From JAGVSV01 sp040766135 (lineage in GTDB: Bacteria > Bacillota > Clostridia > Christensenellales > Aristaeellaceae): a stretch of DNA of 64,000 bases. Position 1 is the first letter of the stretch. Each line of letters opens with the position of its first letter. The notes beneath the pieces were generated by a model. The model did not search any database and was not told the origin of the DNA. It was given only the letters and a program-made list of their open reading frames with translations. Of the stretch, positions 8,261-16,491 are shown in pieces. The DNA lies in the NCBI GenBank assembly GCA_040766135.1, contig JAXGRA010000004.1, positions 62,001 through 126,000 on the forward strand, written 5' to 3'. A program made the translations under genes and the position numbers.

Positions 8261-9491
8261 GCATGTTATTGTAGTAGGTGGTGGTGCCTCGGGCATGGCT
8301 GCGGCCTTGTTTGCGTTGCGTCAGGGGGCGCGGGTAACGCTGCTTGAGCACAATGAAAAGCTGGGAAAAAAGCTATATATCACCGGCAAAGGCCGTTGCA
8401 ACGTGACCAATGCCTGTGACCTTGATACATTCCTTGCCAATGTGCCCCGCAATCCCCGCTTTTTACATGCTGCATTTGCTTTCCTGCCGCCGCAGGCCTT
8501 GATGAACCTTCTTTCTGAGCTGGGCTGTCCCACCGTGGTGGAACGCGGACGCCGGGTATTTCCTGCCAGCCAGAAGGCCTCGGATGTTACCAAGGCTTTG
8601 ACACGCGCACTTGCGGCAGCTGACATCCATCTGAATACACATGTAGCTGAAATTACCGTGCAGGATGATATCTGCACAGGTGTATTGCTTAGTAATGGCG
8701 AAGCCGTTGCGTCAGATGCTGTCGTGCTGGCCACCGGCGGGGTAAGCTACCCGGTCACAGGTTCCACCGGCGATGGATATACTTATGCGCAGGCATTGGG
8801 CCATAAGGTGTCGGCTCCACTGCCCTGTTTGGTCCCTATGGAAACTGCTGATGCCTGGCCCCGGCAGTTGCAGGGGTTGACGCTTACCAATGTTGTACTG
8901 CAAGCAAAACGCGGCAAAAAGGTACTGTTTCACCAGCAGGGTGAGCTGTTGTTCACACACTTTGGTGTGTCCGGGCCCCTGGTGTTATCCCTGAGCAGCT
9001 ATATTGCTGGACTTGTGCTGAGTGAGCTATCGGTATCCATAGACTTAAAGCCCGCCGTTACTCATGAACAGCTGATGCAGCGCCTGAACAACGTGCTGGC
9101 CGAAAACGGTCGCAAGCAGTTAAGCAGCATTTTACCGCAGTTTATGCCCATGAGTTTGTCGCAGGTATTTCCAGGCATCGCAGGCATAGAATCCTACGTT
9201 TTGTGCAGCCAGTTGACGCGCGCGCAGCGGCAAAGGCTGATTGATACACTCAAGGGTATTCCCTTGCACCTGTCGGCATTTCGGTCTTTGGACGAGGCCG
9301 TGATTACACGGGGCGGCGTAGCAGTATCGCAGGTACATCCGTCCAGCATGCAGTCCAAGCTGGTCAACGGCCTGTATTTTGCAGGCGAGGTGCTGGATGT
9401 AGATGCATTGACCGGCGGCTACAACCTGCAAATTGCCTTCAGCACCGGCGCGCTGGCCGGGCACCATGCAGCCCAACAATCTCTTACGTAA
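8244..9491 (+). CDS. FAD-dependent oxidoreductase, YhiN/HI0933 family
   Basis: 415 aa flavoprotein. Rossmann FAD motif VVGGGASGMAAALFALRQG at residues 10-28; the family signature GKKLYITGKGRCNVTN follows at ~41-56; a C-terminal FAD-contacting segment GLYFAGEVLDVDALTGGYNLQIAFSTG is present. The cellular substrate of this conserved family is not established. It overlaps the preceding regulator gene by 17 bp. Confidence 0.9.
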   Translation: MTQNSKHVIVVGGGASGMAAALFALRQGARVTLLEHNEKLGKKLYITGKGRCNVTNACDLDTFLANVPRNPRFLHAAFAFLPPQALMNLLSELGCPTVVERGRRVFPASQKASDVTKALTRALAAADIHLNTHVAEITVQDDICTGVLLSNGEAVASDAVVLATGGVSYPVTGSTGDGYTYAQALGHKVSAPLPCLVPMETADAWPRQLQGLTLTNVVLQAKRGKKVLFHQQGELLFTHFGVSGPLVLSLSSYIAGLVLSELSVSIDLKPAVTHEQLMQRLNNVLAENGRKQLSSILPQFMPMSLSQVFPGIAGIESYVLCSQLTRAQRQRLIDTLKGIPLHLSAFRSLDEAVITRGGVAVSQVHPSSMQSKLVNGLYFAGEVLDVDALTGGYNLQIAFSTGALAGHHAAQQSLT

Positions 9492-9501
9492 AGGAGCTAT
9501 C

Positions 9502-10449
9502 GTGCATTATATCGTAATGGACTTAGAATGGAACCAACCTTTATTTCGCGGTCAACAGGCCAGCCGCCGGGCCGGTGGCACGCTGATGGTGGAATTGATT
9601 CAGATTGGCGCAGTCAAGATGGACATGCAGCGGCGTCTGGTGGGCTCATTTAACCGCTATGTCGCGCCCACACATTACCGCAAGATACATCCACGCATAC
9701 GGCGTATTACTGGTATACGTCAGGAAGATCTGGCCGATGCGCCCAATTTTCTGCAAGCTGTGGAAGATTTTCGCATTTGGTGCGGCGAGGATCCGCAGAT
9801 TATCACCTGGGGTTGCGATGACGCTTCGGTGCTCAAGCACAACATGGATTTTTTCCGTTGCGCCTTTGACCTGCCTGCTATTTATGACCTGCAAAAATTG
9901 TATGCCATGCAGGACGTGGACGGCAAGCCTGTGCAACGCAGCTTGCAGGCCGCTCTGCGCCATTACCGCATTATACCCCGAGAAGATTTGTCGTTCCATA
10001 ACGCAGTGGATGACGCCTACTATGCCGCACTGGTCATGCAGCAACTGCCGGACATCACAGAAGCCACGCTGCAATCCTGTGTAGCCATACCGCGCGCGAT
10101 GGGAGCGCCAGAAACGCCAACGCAATCCCAGCAGGAAAGTATCGCTATTACCAGCCCGGCACAATACTTTGCCAGCCGTGAAGGACGCATGGCTTCCTGT
10201 CCCACCTGCGGTATCAGGGCTGAAATCCCCGAGGGCTATGTGCGCCAACGCAATGGCGATTATATGGCCTTGGCCGATTGTCCTGCACATGGCTTATACT
10301 TTGTGGTGGTCAGCATCCGTGAGGATGCAGGCAAGCCCGTTGCCATCCGTAGCGCAGAATTATCCAACGAGCAAAACCCCGCCTATGTCAAAACAAAACA
10401 CCTGCAATGGGCGCAAAAGGTAAAACTGGAACAGGAGGTTCGTCCATGA
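9502..10449 (+). CDS. DEDDh 3'-5' exonuclease with C-terminal zinc-ribbon-like motif
   Basis: 315 aa from a GTG five bases after AAGGAG; the open frame runs upstream into the previous gene. The exonuclease fold (residues ~1-190) has the first acid pair in DLEWNQP, a central WGCDDASVLKHN and a C-terminal HNAVDDAYYAAL, fitting DEDDh exonucleases of the KapD/RNase T type that trim RNA or DNA 3' ends. After a linker, about residues 230-270 contain CPTC ... CPAH, a likely zinc ribbon that is unusual for small DEDDh enzymes and could bind nucleic acid. It overlaps the next gene by 4 bp. Confidence 0.85.
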   Translation: MHYIVMDLEWNQPLFRGQQASRRAGGTLMVELIQIGAVKMDMQRRLVGSFNRYVAPTHYRKIHPRIRRITGIRQEDLADAPNFLQAVEDFRIWCGEDPQIITWGCDDASVLKHNMDFFRCAFDLPAIYDLQKLYAMQDVDGKPVQRSLQAALRHYRIIPREDLSFHNAVDDAYYAALVMQQLPDITEATLQSCVAIPRAMGAPETPTQSQQESIAITSPAQYFASREGRMASCPTCGIRAEIPEGYVRQRNGDYMALADCPAHGLYFVVVSIREDAGKPVAIRSAELSNEQNPAYVKTKHLQWAQKVKLEQEVRP

Positions 10450-12107
10450 TTGTCACTGTCAATGGTATTAAAGGCACGTTTGAACAGCCGCAGACCGTCC
10501 GCGAAATCATATCAGCATTGACACCTGATGCCATCGACACGGCCTTGGGTGCGCTGGTAGCCGGAACGGTGCTGGAATTAAACCATACCATCAACCACGA
10601 TATGGATATGACCACCCTTAGTTTTGCCGATGAAGAAGGTCGCAGAATATACGAGCGCTCTTTGCGGTTTGTGTTTTTGTTGGCCGTCAAGCGGCGTTTC
10701 CCGGATGCACAGGTGCGTTTTGAGCATTCCATCGGGCAAGGCATTTATGTGCGCATTATTGGTCATCGCCTAGCCGCCTTTGAACTCCACTGTATTGAAA
10801 ACGAAATGCGCGATATCGTGGCACAGGATATCCCTTTTGTGCGCAAGCGCTGGTCGCGCGGGCAAGCTATTGATTATTTTACCGAGCTTAACAGCCCGGA
10901 TAAAGCGCGTTTGCTGTCCTACCGGCCATATAGTTTCTTTAACGTGTACGAAGCTGGGGGCATGGTGGAGTACTTTTATGGTGCCATGCTACCGTCCACC
11001 GGATATGTAAAAGTTTTCACGTTACAGCAGCGTTCGCCGGGGCTGGTGTTGCTGATGCCTGACCGAGATCAACCCACTCAGCCTGCACAGCCTATGCACG
11101 CGCCCAAATTGATGAACACCCTGGCCGAATCAGGCTACTGGTGCAGCGTGCTGGGGTGTGTCAATGTAGCTGACCTTAATGACCTGATTGCCCAAGGCAA
11201 GCTGCGTGATTTTATCCGTGTCAACGAAGCGCTGCAGGACAGGTCCATGGCAACCATTGCAGACGATATCACCGAGATGGGGGCACGCGCCATCTTTATT
11301 GCCGGCCCCTCCTCCAGCGGCAAGACCACCTTTGCCAACCGTTTGTCCATTCACCTGCGGGTCAATGGCTTGCGGCCGGTGATTATTTCCATGGATGACT
11401 TTTATCGTAACCGCAACGAAGTTCCGCTGGAAGCAGACGGCCAGCCCGACCTGGAGGCTGTCAGTGCACTGGATGTACCACTGCTGGAGCAATGCATTCT
11501 GAGCCTGCTGGAGGGGCGTGAAACCCCTATGCCCCGCTTTAACTTTGGCACGGGTCGGCGTGAGCCTGTGATGCGCCCCATGCAGGTAGACAAATCCCAG
11601 CCGCTAATTATTGAGGGCATTCACGGTTTGAACCCTGCACTGCATGAACATTTTGACCCCAAACTTGTGTCACGTATATACATCAGCCACCTTACCAACC
11701 TCAATCTGGACAACCACAACCGCATCCGTTCCACTGATGCGCGCCTGCTGCGGCGCATTGTGAGGGACTACAAGTTCCGCAAGACTGATCCGGAGCGCAC
11801 ATTGTCCATGTGGGCCAGTGTGCGCAGAGGCGAGGAAAAATGGATATTCCCCTATCAGGAACAAGCAGACTTTGTGCTTAACAGTGCGCTGCACTATGAG
11901 CTGCCAGTGCTTAAAACTATGTCTTTTGATATCTTAAAGCAGGTGCCCAAGGACAGCCCGCACTATGTAATGTGCAACCGGCTGTTGAAAATCCTTAACT
12001 ATCTGTTGCCGGTGGACATGAGCGTGCTGGACGAAATCCCTCCCCTGTCTATTCTCCGGGAGTTTATCGGCGGCAACACGTTATATCTGTACAATCGCGA
12101 CGATTGA
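10446..12107 (+). CDS. Nucleoside (uridine-type) kinase with TGS and tRNA-synthetase-like N-terminal domains
   Basis: 553 aa. N-terminal TGS-like domain (~1-60, VTVNGIKGTFEQPQTVREII) and a threonyl-tRNA-synthetase-like second domain (~60-220) precede a P-loop kinase with Walker A GPSSSGKTT near residues 287-295 and the uridine-kinase motif MDDFYRN, followed by NFGTGRR and IIEGIHGLNP. Such fused kinases are common in Firmicutes and Bacteroidota; substrate specificity is not determined. The start follows AGGAGG. The ATG overlaps the exonuclease stop. Last gene of the run; IS copy 2 begins 100 bp downstream and no clear terminator is visible. Confidence 0.88.
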   Translation: MIVTVNGIKGTFEQPQTVREIISALTPDAIDTALGALVAGTVLELNHTINHDMDMTTLSFADEEGRRIYERSLRFVFLLAVKRRFPDAQVRFEHSIGQGIYVRIIGHRLAAFELHCIENEMRDIVAQDIPFVRKRWSRGQAIDYFTELNSPDKARLLSYRPYSFFNVYEAGGMVEYFYGAMLPSTGYVKVFTLQQRSPGLVLLMPDRDQPTQPAQPMHAPKLMNTLAESGYWCSVLGCVNVADLNDLIAQGKLRDFIRVNEALQDRSMATIADDITEMGARAIFIAGPSSSGKTTFANRLSIHLRVNGLRPVIISMDDFYRNRNEVPLEADGQPDLEAVSALDVPLLEQCILSLLEGRETPMPRFNFGTGRREPVMRPMQVDKSQPLIIEGIHGLNPALHEHFDPKLVSRIYISHLTNLNLDNHNRIRSTDARLLRRIVRDYKFRKTDPERTLSMWASVRRGEEKWIFPYQEQADFVLNSALHYELPVLKTMSFDILKQVPKDSPHYVMCNRLLKILNYLLPVDMSVLDEIPPLSILREFIGGNTLYLYNRDD

Positions 12108-12290
12108 CGGTCTGACATCCATCCATATTGTGTTACTATTCAGCCTATACCCGCCTGGTACAATACTTTTCGCCCTTTGGGAATGTACATTTTCTCTTCT
12201 CTTGCGCCGCGGTGCCTCAAGTCAATATGAGCGCGAAATTTGTAACGATGCCTCACATAAAATGAGCGCGAAAGTGAAGTGGGGAGCGCA

Positions 12291-12428
12291 GGAAATTTCT
12301 TCGGGGATGGATAGGGAGAGGCCGCCATGATAGGCTTTCTGCCGGGTCAGCCTACCGTAGGGCTGACCCCTTACGCTGACCGGCATGGCGGCAGAGGCTC
12401 CCTGTCCATCCGGAAAGAAGAAATTTCC
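12291..12428 (-). other. Long foldback in IS copy 2
   Basis: Counterpart of 1448-1585. All three pairing blocks and the apical stem are kept. Base changes relative to copy 1 include A to G in the 9-bp block corresponding to 1484-1492, which restores a perfect match in this copy, and one G to A change in the apical loop. Confidence 0.75.
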
Positions 12429-12477
12429 GGCATACGCATACAACGTTCCCTTCACCTCCTGACCGTGCCTGTATATG

Positions 12478-13749
12478 TTATGGCACAATGCGTATCCCAC
12501 CTTTTTGTTTGTTCAGTCGTTTTTCTTTAGCGAGTTCTGCTGCCAGCACCAAATCATCGGTCTTGGACTTGGCTAAGTCCGACAAGATGCATTGCAGGCG
12601 GACAATATCGCGTGTCAGTTCGGCGGGGTTGATAGAATCTCTGTACGCAATAAGCTCCTGCGCCTGTTGGGGAGATAGTATCTGTGCATCCAGCAACCGC
12701 TCTAGCGGTGTTTTCGGTTCATCATAGATGCGCTTACGTCTACCGACTGCATCCGTTTTCCAGCCTATGGGCTTCCGGGTGGCGGTAAAGTAGTTCGTTT
12801 TCAGACAGACCAACCGCCACAACTCCGCCAATGTTTCGCGTTCCTCTTGGGTATCGTAGCGGAAGTAGAAACCATATCGGCGCACGATGTGATTGTTCTT
12901 GGACTCCACATGCGCCTGATCATTTTTCCTGTAGGGACGAGCGCGAGTAAAAAAGATCCCTTTTTCTGCCGCCCAGTTGAGCACATCGTAGTTAATCAAT
13001 TCGCTTCCGTTATCGCAGTCCAATCCCTCCACCTGGTAAGGGATACCGTCTATTGCCGCATCCAAACCATTGCGGATGTGAACATGCGCGTTGTTACGCA
13101 GCACTTCCAGATGAATCCAACCAACGATTACATCTGTCATGACCAGCGATCGGGCAAACTCTCCTTTCAGCGTGGGCCCACAGTGCGCCACTGTATCTGC
13201 CTCAAAGAACCCCGGTTCAGGCGGCATCTCATCTCCAGCCTTGCGAATCTGGATGCTGTTCCTGAGCAGAACACCCGGCTTGCTGGTACTGATTCCTTTC
13301 AAACGTAAACGTTCACGCTCTTCTTTCAGGTAGCGGTCTACGGTTGCCGCACTCATTTGCAGCAATTCCTGCTTCACCTCCTCAGACCATCCATGTTCGT
13401 TTAACACCAGTTCTCCATGTGCCTCCAGCGAAGCAATCCATTGAGGCAAATCGGCTACCAGATACTTCCCACAGGGTTGATACATGACGCGCCACAACCA
13501 GACCAGTTTCTCCTTGGCTGCTGGACTATATTTGGTTGCTCGGTTTCGTCTGCGATCCATGCGCGGCACATGCTTGTTGCCCAGTGTAGGCGAGGTGAGA
13601 TACCGTCTGGCTGTCGACCTGCCTAAGTTTGTACTCTGGCAGAAGGTATCCAGGATGCTACCTTTCTCCTTTTTGCTGCCTCTTTGGTACGATCCCTTTA
13701 GTTGTTTGGTGACCTCAATTCTTGTCGCCATTGATACTTTCCCTTTCAT
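12478..13749 (-). CDS. IS transposase (copy 2)
   Basis: 423 aa, intact. Compared with copy 1 it has seven substitutions: T/S in GIST-KPG, V/A just before catalytic D185 (FFEADTV), V/I, K/N, L/I, A/G in the strand-rich core, and R/K near the C-terminus. D185, D246 and E282 are all retained, so both copies could be active. An in-frame alternative ATG lies six codons in. Confidence 0.9.
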   Translation of the reverse strand: MKGKVSMATRIEVTKQLKGSYQRGSKKEKGSILDTFCQSTNLGRSTARRYLTSPTLGNKHVPRMDRRRNRATKYSPAAKEKLVWLWRVMYQPCGKYLVADLPQWIASLEAHGELVLNEHGWSEEVKQELLQMSAATVDRYLKEERERLRLKGISTSKPGVLLRNSIQIRKAGDEMPPEPGFFEADTVAHCGPTLKGEFARSLVMTDVIVGWIHLEVLRNNAHVHIRNGLDAAIDGIPYQVEGLDCDNGSELINYDVLNWAAEKGIFFTRARPYRKNDQAHVESKNNHIVRRYGFYFRYDTQEERETLAELWRLVCLKTNYFTATRKPIGWKTDAVGRRKRIYDEPKTPLERLLDAQILSPQQAQELIAYRDSINPAELTRDIVRLQCILSDLAKSKTDDLVLAAELAKEKRLNKQKGGIRIVP

Positions 13750-13833
13750 TCAATCAGCATACTACTCTTTTCGCGCTCATTCTTATTTGAGGCACCACTC
13801 TCGCTTCGCGCTCATTTTATATAAGGTACGCCG

Positions 13834-13838
13834 TGCGC
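13834..13838. repeat. Target site duplication of IS copy 2 (TGCGC, right)
   Basis: TGCGC here repeats 12203-12207 on the other side of the element. The next base (13839) is the first T of the TTGACA -35 box of the tRNA promoter. Confidence 0.8.
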
Positions 13839-13867
13839 TTGACAAAGTTTGCCAACGCGTCTATGAT
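13839..13867 (+). promoter_or_regulatory. Promoter of tRNA-Pro
   Basis: Perfect -35 TTGACA (13839-13844), 17-bp spacer, -10 TATGAT (13862-13867), placing transcription start about 8 bp before the mature tRNA. IS copy 2 ends just upstream, so the original DNA upstream of -35 has been replaced by the IS end. Confidence 0.85.
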
Positions 13868-13881
13868 GTTCCACGTCGCGT

Positions 13882-13958
13882 CTGGGTGTAGCGCAGCTTG
13901 GTAGCGTGCTTGAATGGGGTTCAAGAGGCCGGAGGTTCAAATCCTCTCACCCAGACCA
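13882..13958 (+). tRNA. tRNA-Pro (anticodon GGG)
   Basis: 77 nt including an encoded CCA. Acceptor CTGGGTG pairs with CACCCAG, followed by discriminator A and CCA. D-stem GCGC/GCGT, anticodon stem CTTGA/TCAAG with loop ATGGGGT (anticodon GGG at 13916-13918), T-arm GGAGG-TTCAAAT-CCTCT. It would read CCC and CCU codons. Confidence 0.95.
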
Positions 13959-13961
13959 TGA

Positions 13962-13994
13962 AAAAGCCTTGTGGAGTAAATTCGCAAGGCTTTT
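13962..13994 (+). terminator. Rho-independent terminator after tRNA-Pro
   Basis: AAAAGCCTTG (13962-13971) and CAAGGCTTTT (13985-13994) form a 10-bp arm pair with A- and T-flanks, starting 4 bp after the tRNA CCA. Confidence 0.85.
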
Positions 13995-14015
13995 GTAATT
14001 AATAACACTGCAGGC

Positions 14016-14044
14016 TTGACATTGTAGGCATAATAAGGTAAACA
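14016..14044 (+). promoter_or_regulatory. Promoter of the aminotransferase-amidohydrolase operon
   Basis: TTGACA (14016-14021), 17-bp spacer, TAAACA (14039-14044), about 80 bp before the ATG at 14127. The -35 is consensus, the -10 weak, which would suit an activated promoter. Confidence 0.55.
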
Positions 14045-14126
14045 GAGATTACTGAATATAGCTCGTTGCACTGTAATGCAAGGCTCCTATTGTGTTGCTG
14101 CCACGGGCAGAAAGCAGAGAGGACAG

Positions 14127-15458
14127 ATGAAAAAACAACTGGCGTTTACAGGCGGGCAACCAACGGTGGATGTAACTACACTGCCCGATGAGCTGTTCCA
14201 CTGGCCCATCATCACCAAGGAGGATGAGGAAGCCGCACTGGAGGTTATCCGAAAAAACAAGTTTTCCGGGACCGATATTACCATCAAGTTCCAGGAAGAG
14301 TTTGCGGCCTGGCAGGGGCGCAAATATGCACTGGCTTTTACCAACGGTACCATGTCGTTGTCGGCGGCTATGTTCGCTATTGGTCTGGGAATGGGTGATG
14401 AGATCATCTGCCCTACCAAAACATACTGGGGTTCGGTTTCACAGGCCATCAACTTTGGCGCATCGGCAGTTTTCTGCAACATCAACGACAAATTGAGTAT
14501 GGACCCCAACGACCTGGAGCGTTGCTTAAGCGAGCATACCAAGGCCATCGTAGTGGTGCATTACTTTGGCTATCCCGCGGATATGGACGCCATTATGGCG
14601 TTTGCAGAAAAACATAATCTCAAAGTGATTGAGGATGTTTCCCATGCGCACGGTGCGTTGTATAAGGGCCGTAAGGTGGGTACATTTGGCGATGTGGCAG
14701 CCATGTCCATGATGAGTTGGAAGGGCTTTGCAGCAGGCGAGTTGGGCATGTTGGTGACCGATGATCAAAACATGTATGAGCGCGCGCTGGCCTATGGCCA
14801 CTATGAGCGCAACAACGCCAACCATATCACCGACCCAGAGCTTAAGCCCTACGCCAATATTGCCTTGGGCGGCGTCAAAGGGCGCGCCAACCAGCTGTGC
14901 AGCGTGTTGGGACGCGGTCAGCTCAAGTATTTTGACGAACGTGTACAGGAAATCGACAAGGCCATGAACTATTTCTGCGATCAGATGGAAGGCCTGCCCG
15001 GCGTGCATCCCCTGCGTCCTGAAAAAGGCAGCGGCTCCACCATGGGGGCATGGTACATGCCGCAGGCCGTTTACAAGCCGGAGGAATTAAGCGGTGTTTC
15101 GTCCAAAACATTTGCTGAAGCTATCCGCAAGGAAACCAACAGCTCCTTCTGCTGGGAGGGCGGCAATTTCCCGCTGCACACCCATCCCTTCTTCCAAACC
15201 TTTGACTTCTACAGCACCGGCACCCCCTCGCGCACACAGTTTGCACACCGCGATGTGCGTGAGCTGGACAGCGGCTTGGAGGCCTCCGAACACATCTATT
15301 GCATGACCATGCCCTGGTTTAAAAAGTATATGCCTGAGCACATTGATAAGCTTGTGCAGGCTTTCAAAAACGTGGTGGAAAACCATGAGCAGCTGTTGCC
15401 GCACAATGACGCCCACGCAGGTGGACGCTGGCATGGTGCCAGCAATGACGGCACCTGA
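14127..15458 (+). CDS. DegT/DnrJ/EryC1/StrS-family PLP aminotransferase
   Basis: 443 aa fold-type I aminotransferase. Visible motifs: ALAFTNGTMSLSAAMFAIGLGMGDEIICP (cofactor phosphate region, ~65-95), the PLP-contacting aspartate in VIEDVSHAHGA (~172-182), and the Schiff-base lysine in MMSWKGFAAGELGML (~200-213). The family transfers amino groups to keto-sugars or keto-inositols. The start was set at the ATG after AGAGAGGACAG; upstream in-frame codons lack a ribosome site. It is followed after 24 bp by an amidohydrolase and lies next to the GntR sugar operon, so a catabolic role on an amino sugar or inosose is more likely than antibiotic-sugar synthesis (inference). Confidence 0.85.
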   Translation: MKKQLAFTGGQPTVDVTTLPDELFHWPIITKEDEEAALEVIRKNKFSGTDITIKFQEEFAAWQGRKYALAFTNGTMSLSAAMFAIGLGMGDEIICPTKTYWGSVSQAINFGASAVFCNINDKLSMDPNDLERCLSEHTKAIVVVHYFGYPADMDAIMAFAEKHNLKVIEDVSHAHGALYKGRKVGTFGDVAAMSMMSWKGFAAGELGMLVTDDQNMYERALAYGHYERNNANHITDPELKPYANIALGGVKGRANQLCSVLGRGQLKYFDERVQEIDKAMNYFCDQMEGLPGVHPLRPEKGSGSTMGAWYMPQAVYKPEELSGVSSKTFAEAIRKETNSSFCWEGGNFPLHTHPFFQTFDFYSTGTPSRTQFAHRDVRELDSGLEASEHIYCMTMPWFKKYMPEHIDKLVQAFKNVVENHEQLLPHNDAHAGGRWHGASNDGT

Positions 15459-15482
15459 TCTTTTTTCAGAAAGGCAACACAT

Positions 15483-16367
15483 ATGATCATTGACGCGCAC
15501 AACCATCCTGACTGGCACGGCCATGATCTTGAAAAGACACTGGCCAACATGGATCGCTACGGCATCGACAAGGCTTGGATGCTTAGCTGGGAGGCACCGC
15601 CAGGCGACTATGATCCAAACTATCTTTCGGTGCTTAATGGGCCTCTGTTTGGCAATTCCCCTATTCAGTCAGCAATTCCCTTTGAGCGCTGCTTGGCCTA
15701 TGTCCAAAAAGCACCGGAACGTTTTGTGCTGGGCTACGCGCCTAACCCAGCACGACCGGATGCGGTAGATTGCTTAAAGGGCGCGCTTAACATCTATCAC
15801 ATCCAGGTGTGCGGGGAAATCAAGTTCCGCCTGATGTATGACAATCCCGACTGCATCGACCTGTTCCGTTTTTGCGGGGAAGCAAAGCTTCCGGTCACGC
15901 TGCACTTTGACTATGCTCAGGCGCAGCTTACGGGGGTGACCTATCCGCGCCGACATTGGTGGTATGGGGGCGGCATTGACACGTTAGAGCGCATGCTACA
16001 GCTATGCCCGGATACCAACTTTCTAGGGCATGCACCCGGATTCTGGTGCCATATTTCCAACGATGAACAGGGCTTGACACAGGCCTATCCCACCGGGCCC
16101 ATTATCCCCGGCGGGCGCATTGAGCAGCTGCTGGAACAATACCCCAATTTATATTGCGATATATCGGCCGGATCAGGCTGCCGGGCGCTATCCCGCGACC
16201 CTGAATATACTGTGCGGCTGATAACGCGTTTCCCTGACCGATTTGTGTATGCGCGCGATTACTTTGACAACATTCATCAGGAGTTGATTGAATCGCTGCA
16301 ATTACCCCAGGACGTTAAGGAATTAATCTACCACGGCAATGCTGAACGCCTGGTGTGCAAAGCATAG
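15483..16367 (+). CDS. Amidohydrolase-2 family protein
   Basis: 294 aa TIM-barrel metal hydrolase. Starts MIIDAHNHPDW with the metal-binding HxH (H6, H8); a further histidine lies in VTLHFDYAQ and NFLGHAPGFWCH, and an RDYFDN segment near residue 260 supplies the conserved aspartate. Family members hydrolyse lactones, decarboxylate or hydrolyse C-N bonds. It pairs with the DegT aminotransferase in one transcript. Exact substrate unknown. Confidence 0.8.
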   Translation: MIIDAHNHPDWHGHDLEKTLANMDRYGIDKAWMLSWEAPPGDYDPNYLSVLNGPLFGNSPIQSAIPFERCLAYVQKAPERFVLGYAPNPARPDAVDCLKGALNIYHIQVCGEIKFRLMYDNPDCIDLFRFCGEAKLPVTLHFDYAQAQLTGVTYPRRHWWYGGGIDTLERMLQLCPDTNFLGHAPGFWCHISNDEQGLTQAYPTGPIIPGGRIEQLLEQYPNLYCDISAGSGCRALSRDPEYTVRLITRFPDRFVYARDYFDNIHQELIESLQLPQDVKELIYHGNAERLVCKA

Positions 16368-16385
16368 CACACATATCATTCACCA

Positions 16386-16416
16386 ACCGTCACGATTCAA
16401 TCGCGGCGGTTTTTTA
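16386..16416 (+). terminator. Probable terminator after the amidohydrolase
   Basis: Hairpin with outer arms ACCG/CGGT and inner arms CGAT/ATCG (16393-16396, 16400-16403), followed by a run of T. Internal mismatches make it moderate in strength. Confidence 0.55.
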
Positions 16417-16420
16417 TTAC

Positions 16421-16450
16421 TTGCAAGAGATACAGAGGATGTGCTATGCT
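16421..16450 (+). promoter_or_regulatory. Promoter of the gntR operon
   Basis: TTGCAA (16421-16426), 18-bp spacer, TATGCT (16445-16450). The last two bases of the -10 overlap the palindrome at 16449-16478, so bound repressor would block open-complex formation. Confidence 0.6.
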
Positions 16451-16478
16451 TCAAACATCAGACGTCTGATGTTTGAAG
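16449..16478. promoter_or_regulatory. Perfect 30-bp palindromic operator before gntR
   Basis: The half-site CTTCAAACATCAGAC is followed immediately by its exact reverse complement, with no mismatch over 30 bp. It spans the end of the -10 box and the start of the transcript, 14 bp before the gntR ATG. Dimeric FadR-type GntR regulators bind palindromes of this kind, so autoregulation of the operon is the simplest reading. Confidence 0.85.
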
Positions 16479-16491
16479 AAAGGCGTGCGAT

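Larger units (their letters stand above)
12208..13833 (-). mobile_element. Insertion sequence, copy 2 (1626 bp, inverted relative to copy 1)
   Basis: Same IS as at 43-1667 on the opposite strand, one base longer. Its ends are CGGCGTACC (13833 side) and GGCACCGCG (12208 side). The 5-bp repeat TGCGC flanks it (12203-12207 and 13834-13838). Since this duplication differs from TCCCC of copy 1, the two copies arrived by separate transposition events. The outer boundary touches the -35 box of the tRNA-Pro promoter. Confidence 0.9.

Noticed and set aside
12108..12207. Promoter or small gene between the nucleoside kinase and IS copy 2
   Set aside because: TACAAT is present but no -35 lies at a usable distance, and no reading frame or hairpin terminator is convincing.
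43..13833. Composite transposon carrying galK to the nucleoside kinase
   Set aside because: The outer flanks do not share a duplication (TCCCC on the left, TGCGC on the right), and each IS has its own matched pair. The genes between are ordinary core genes with the same look as the rest of the window.
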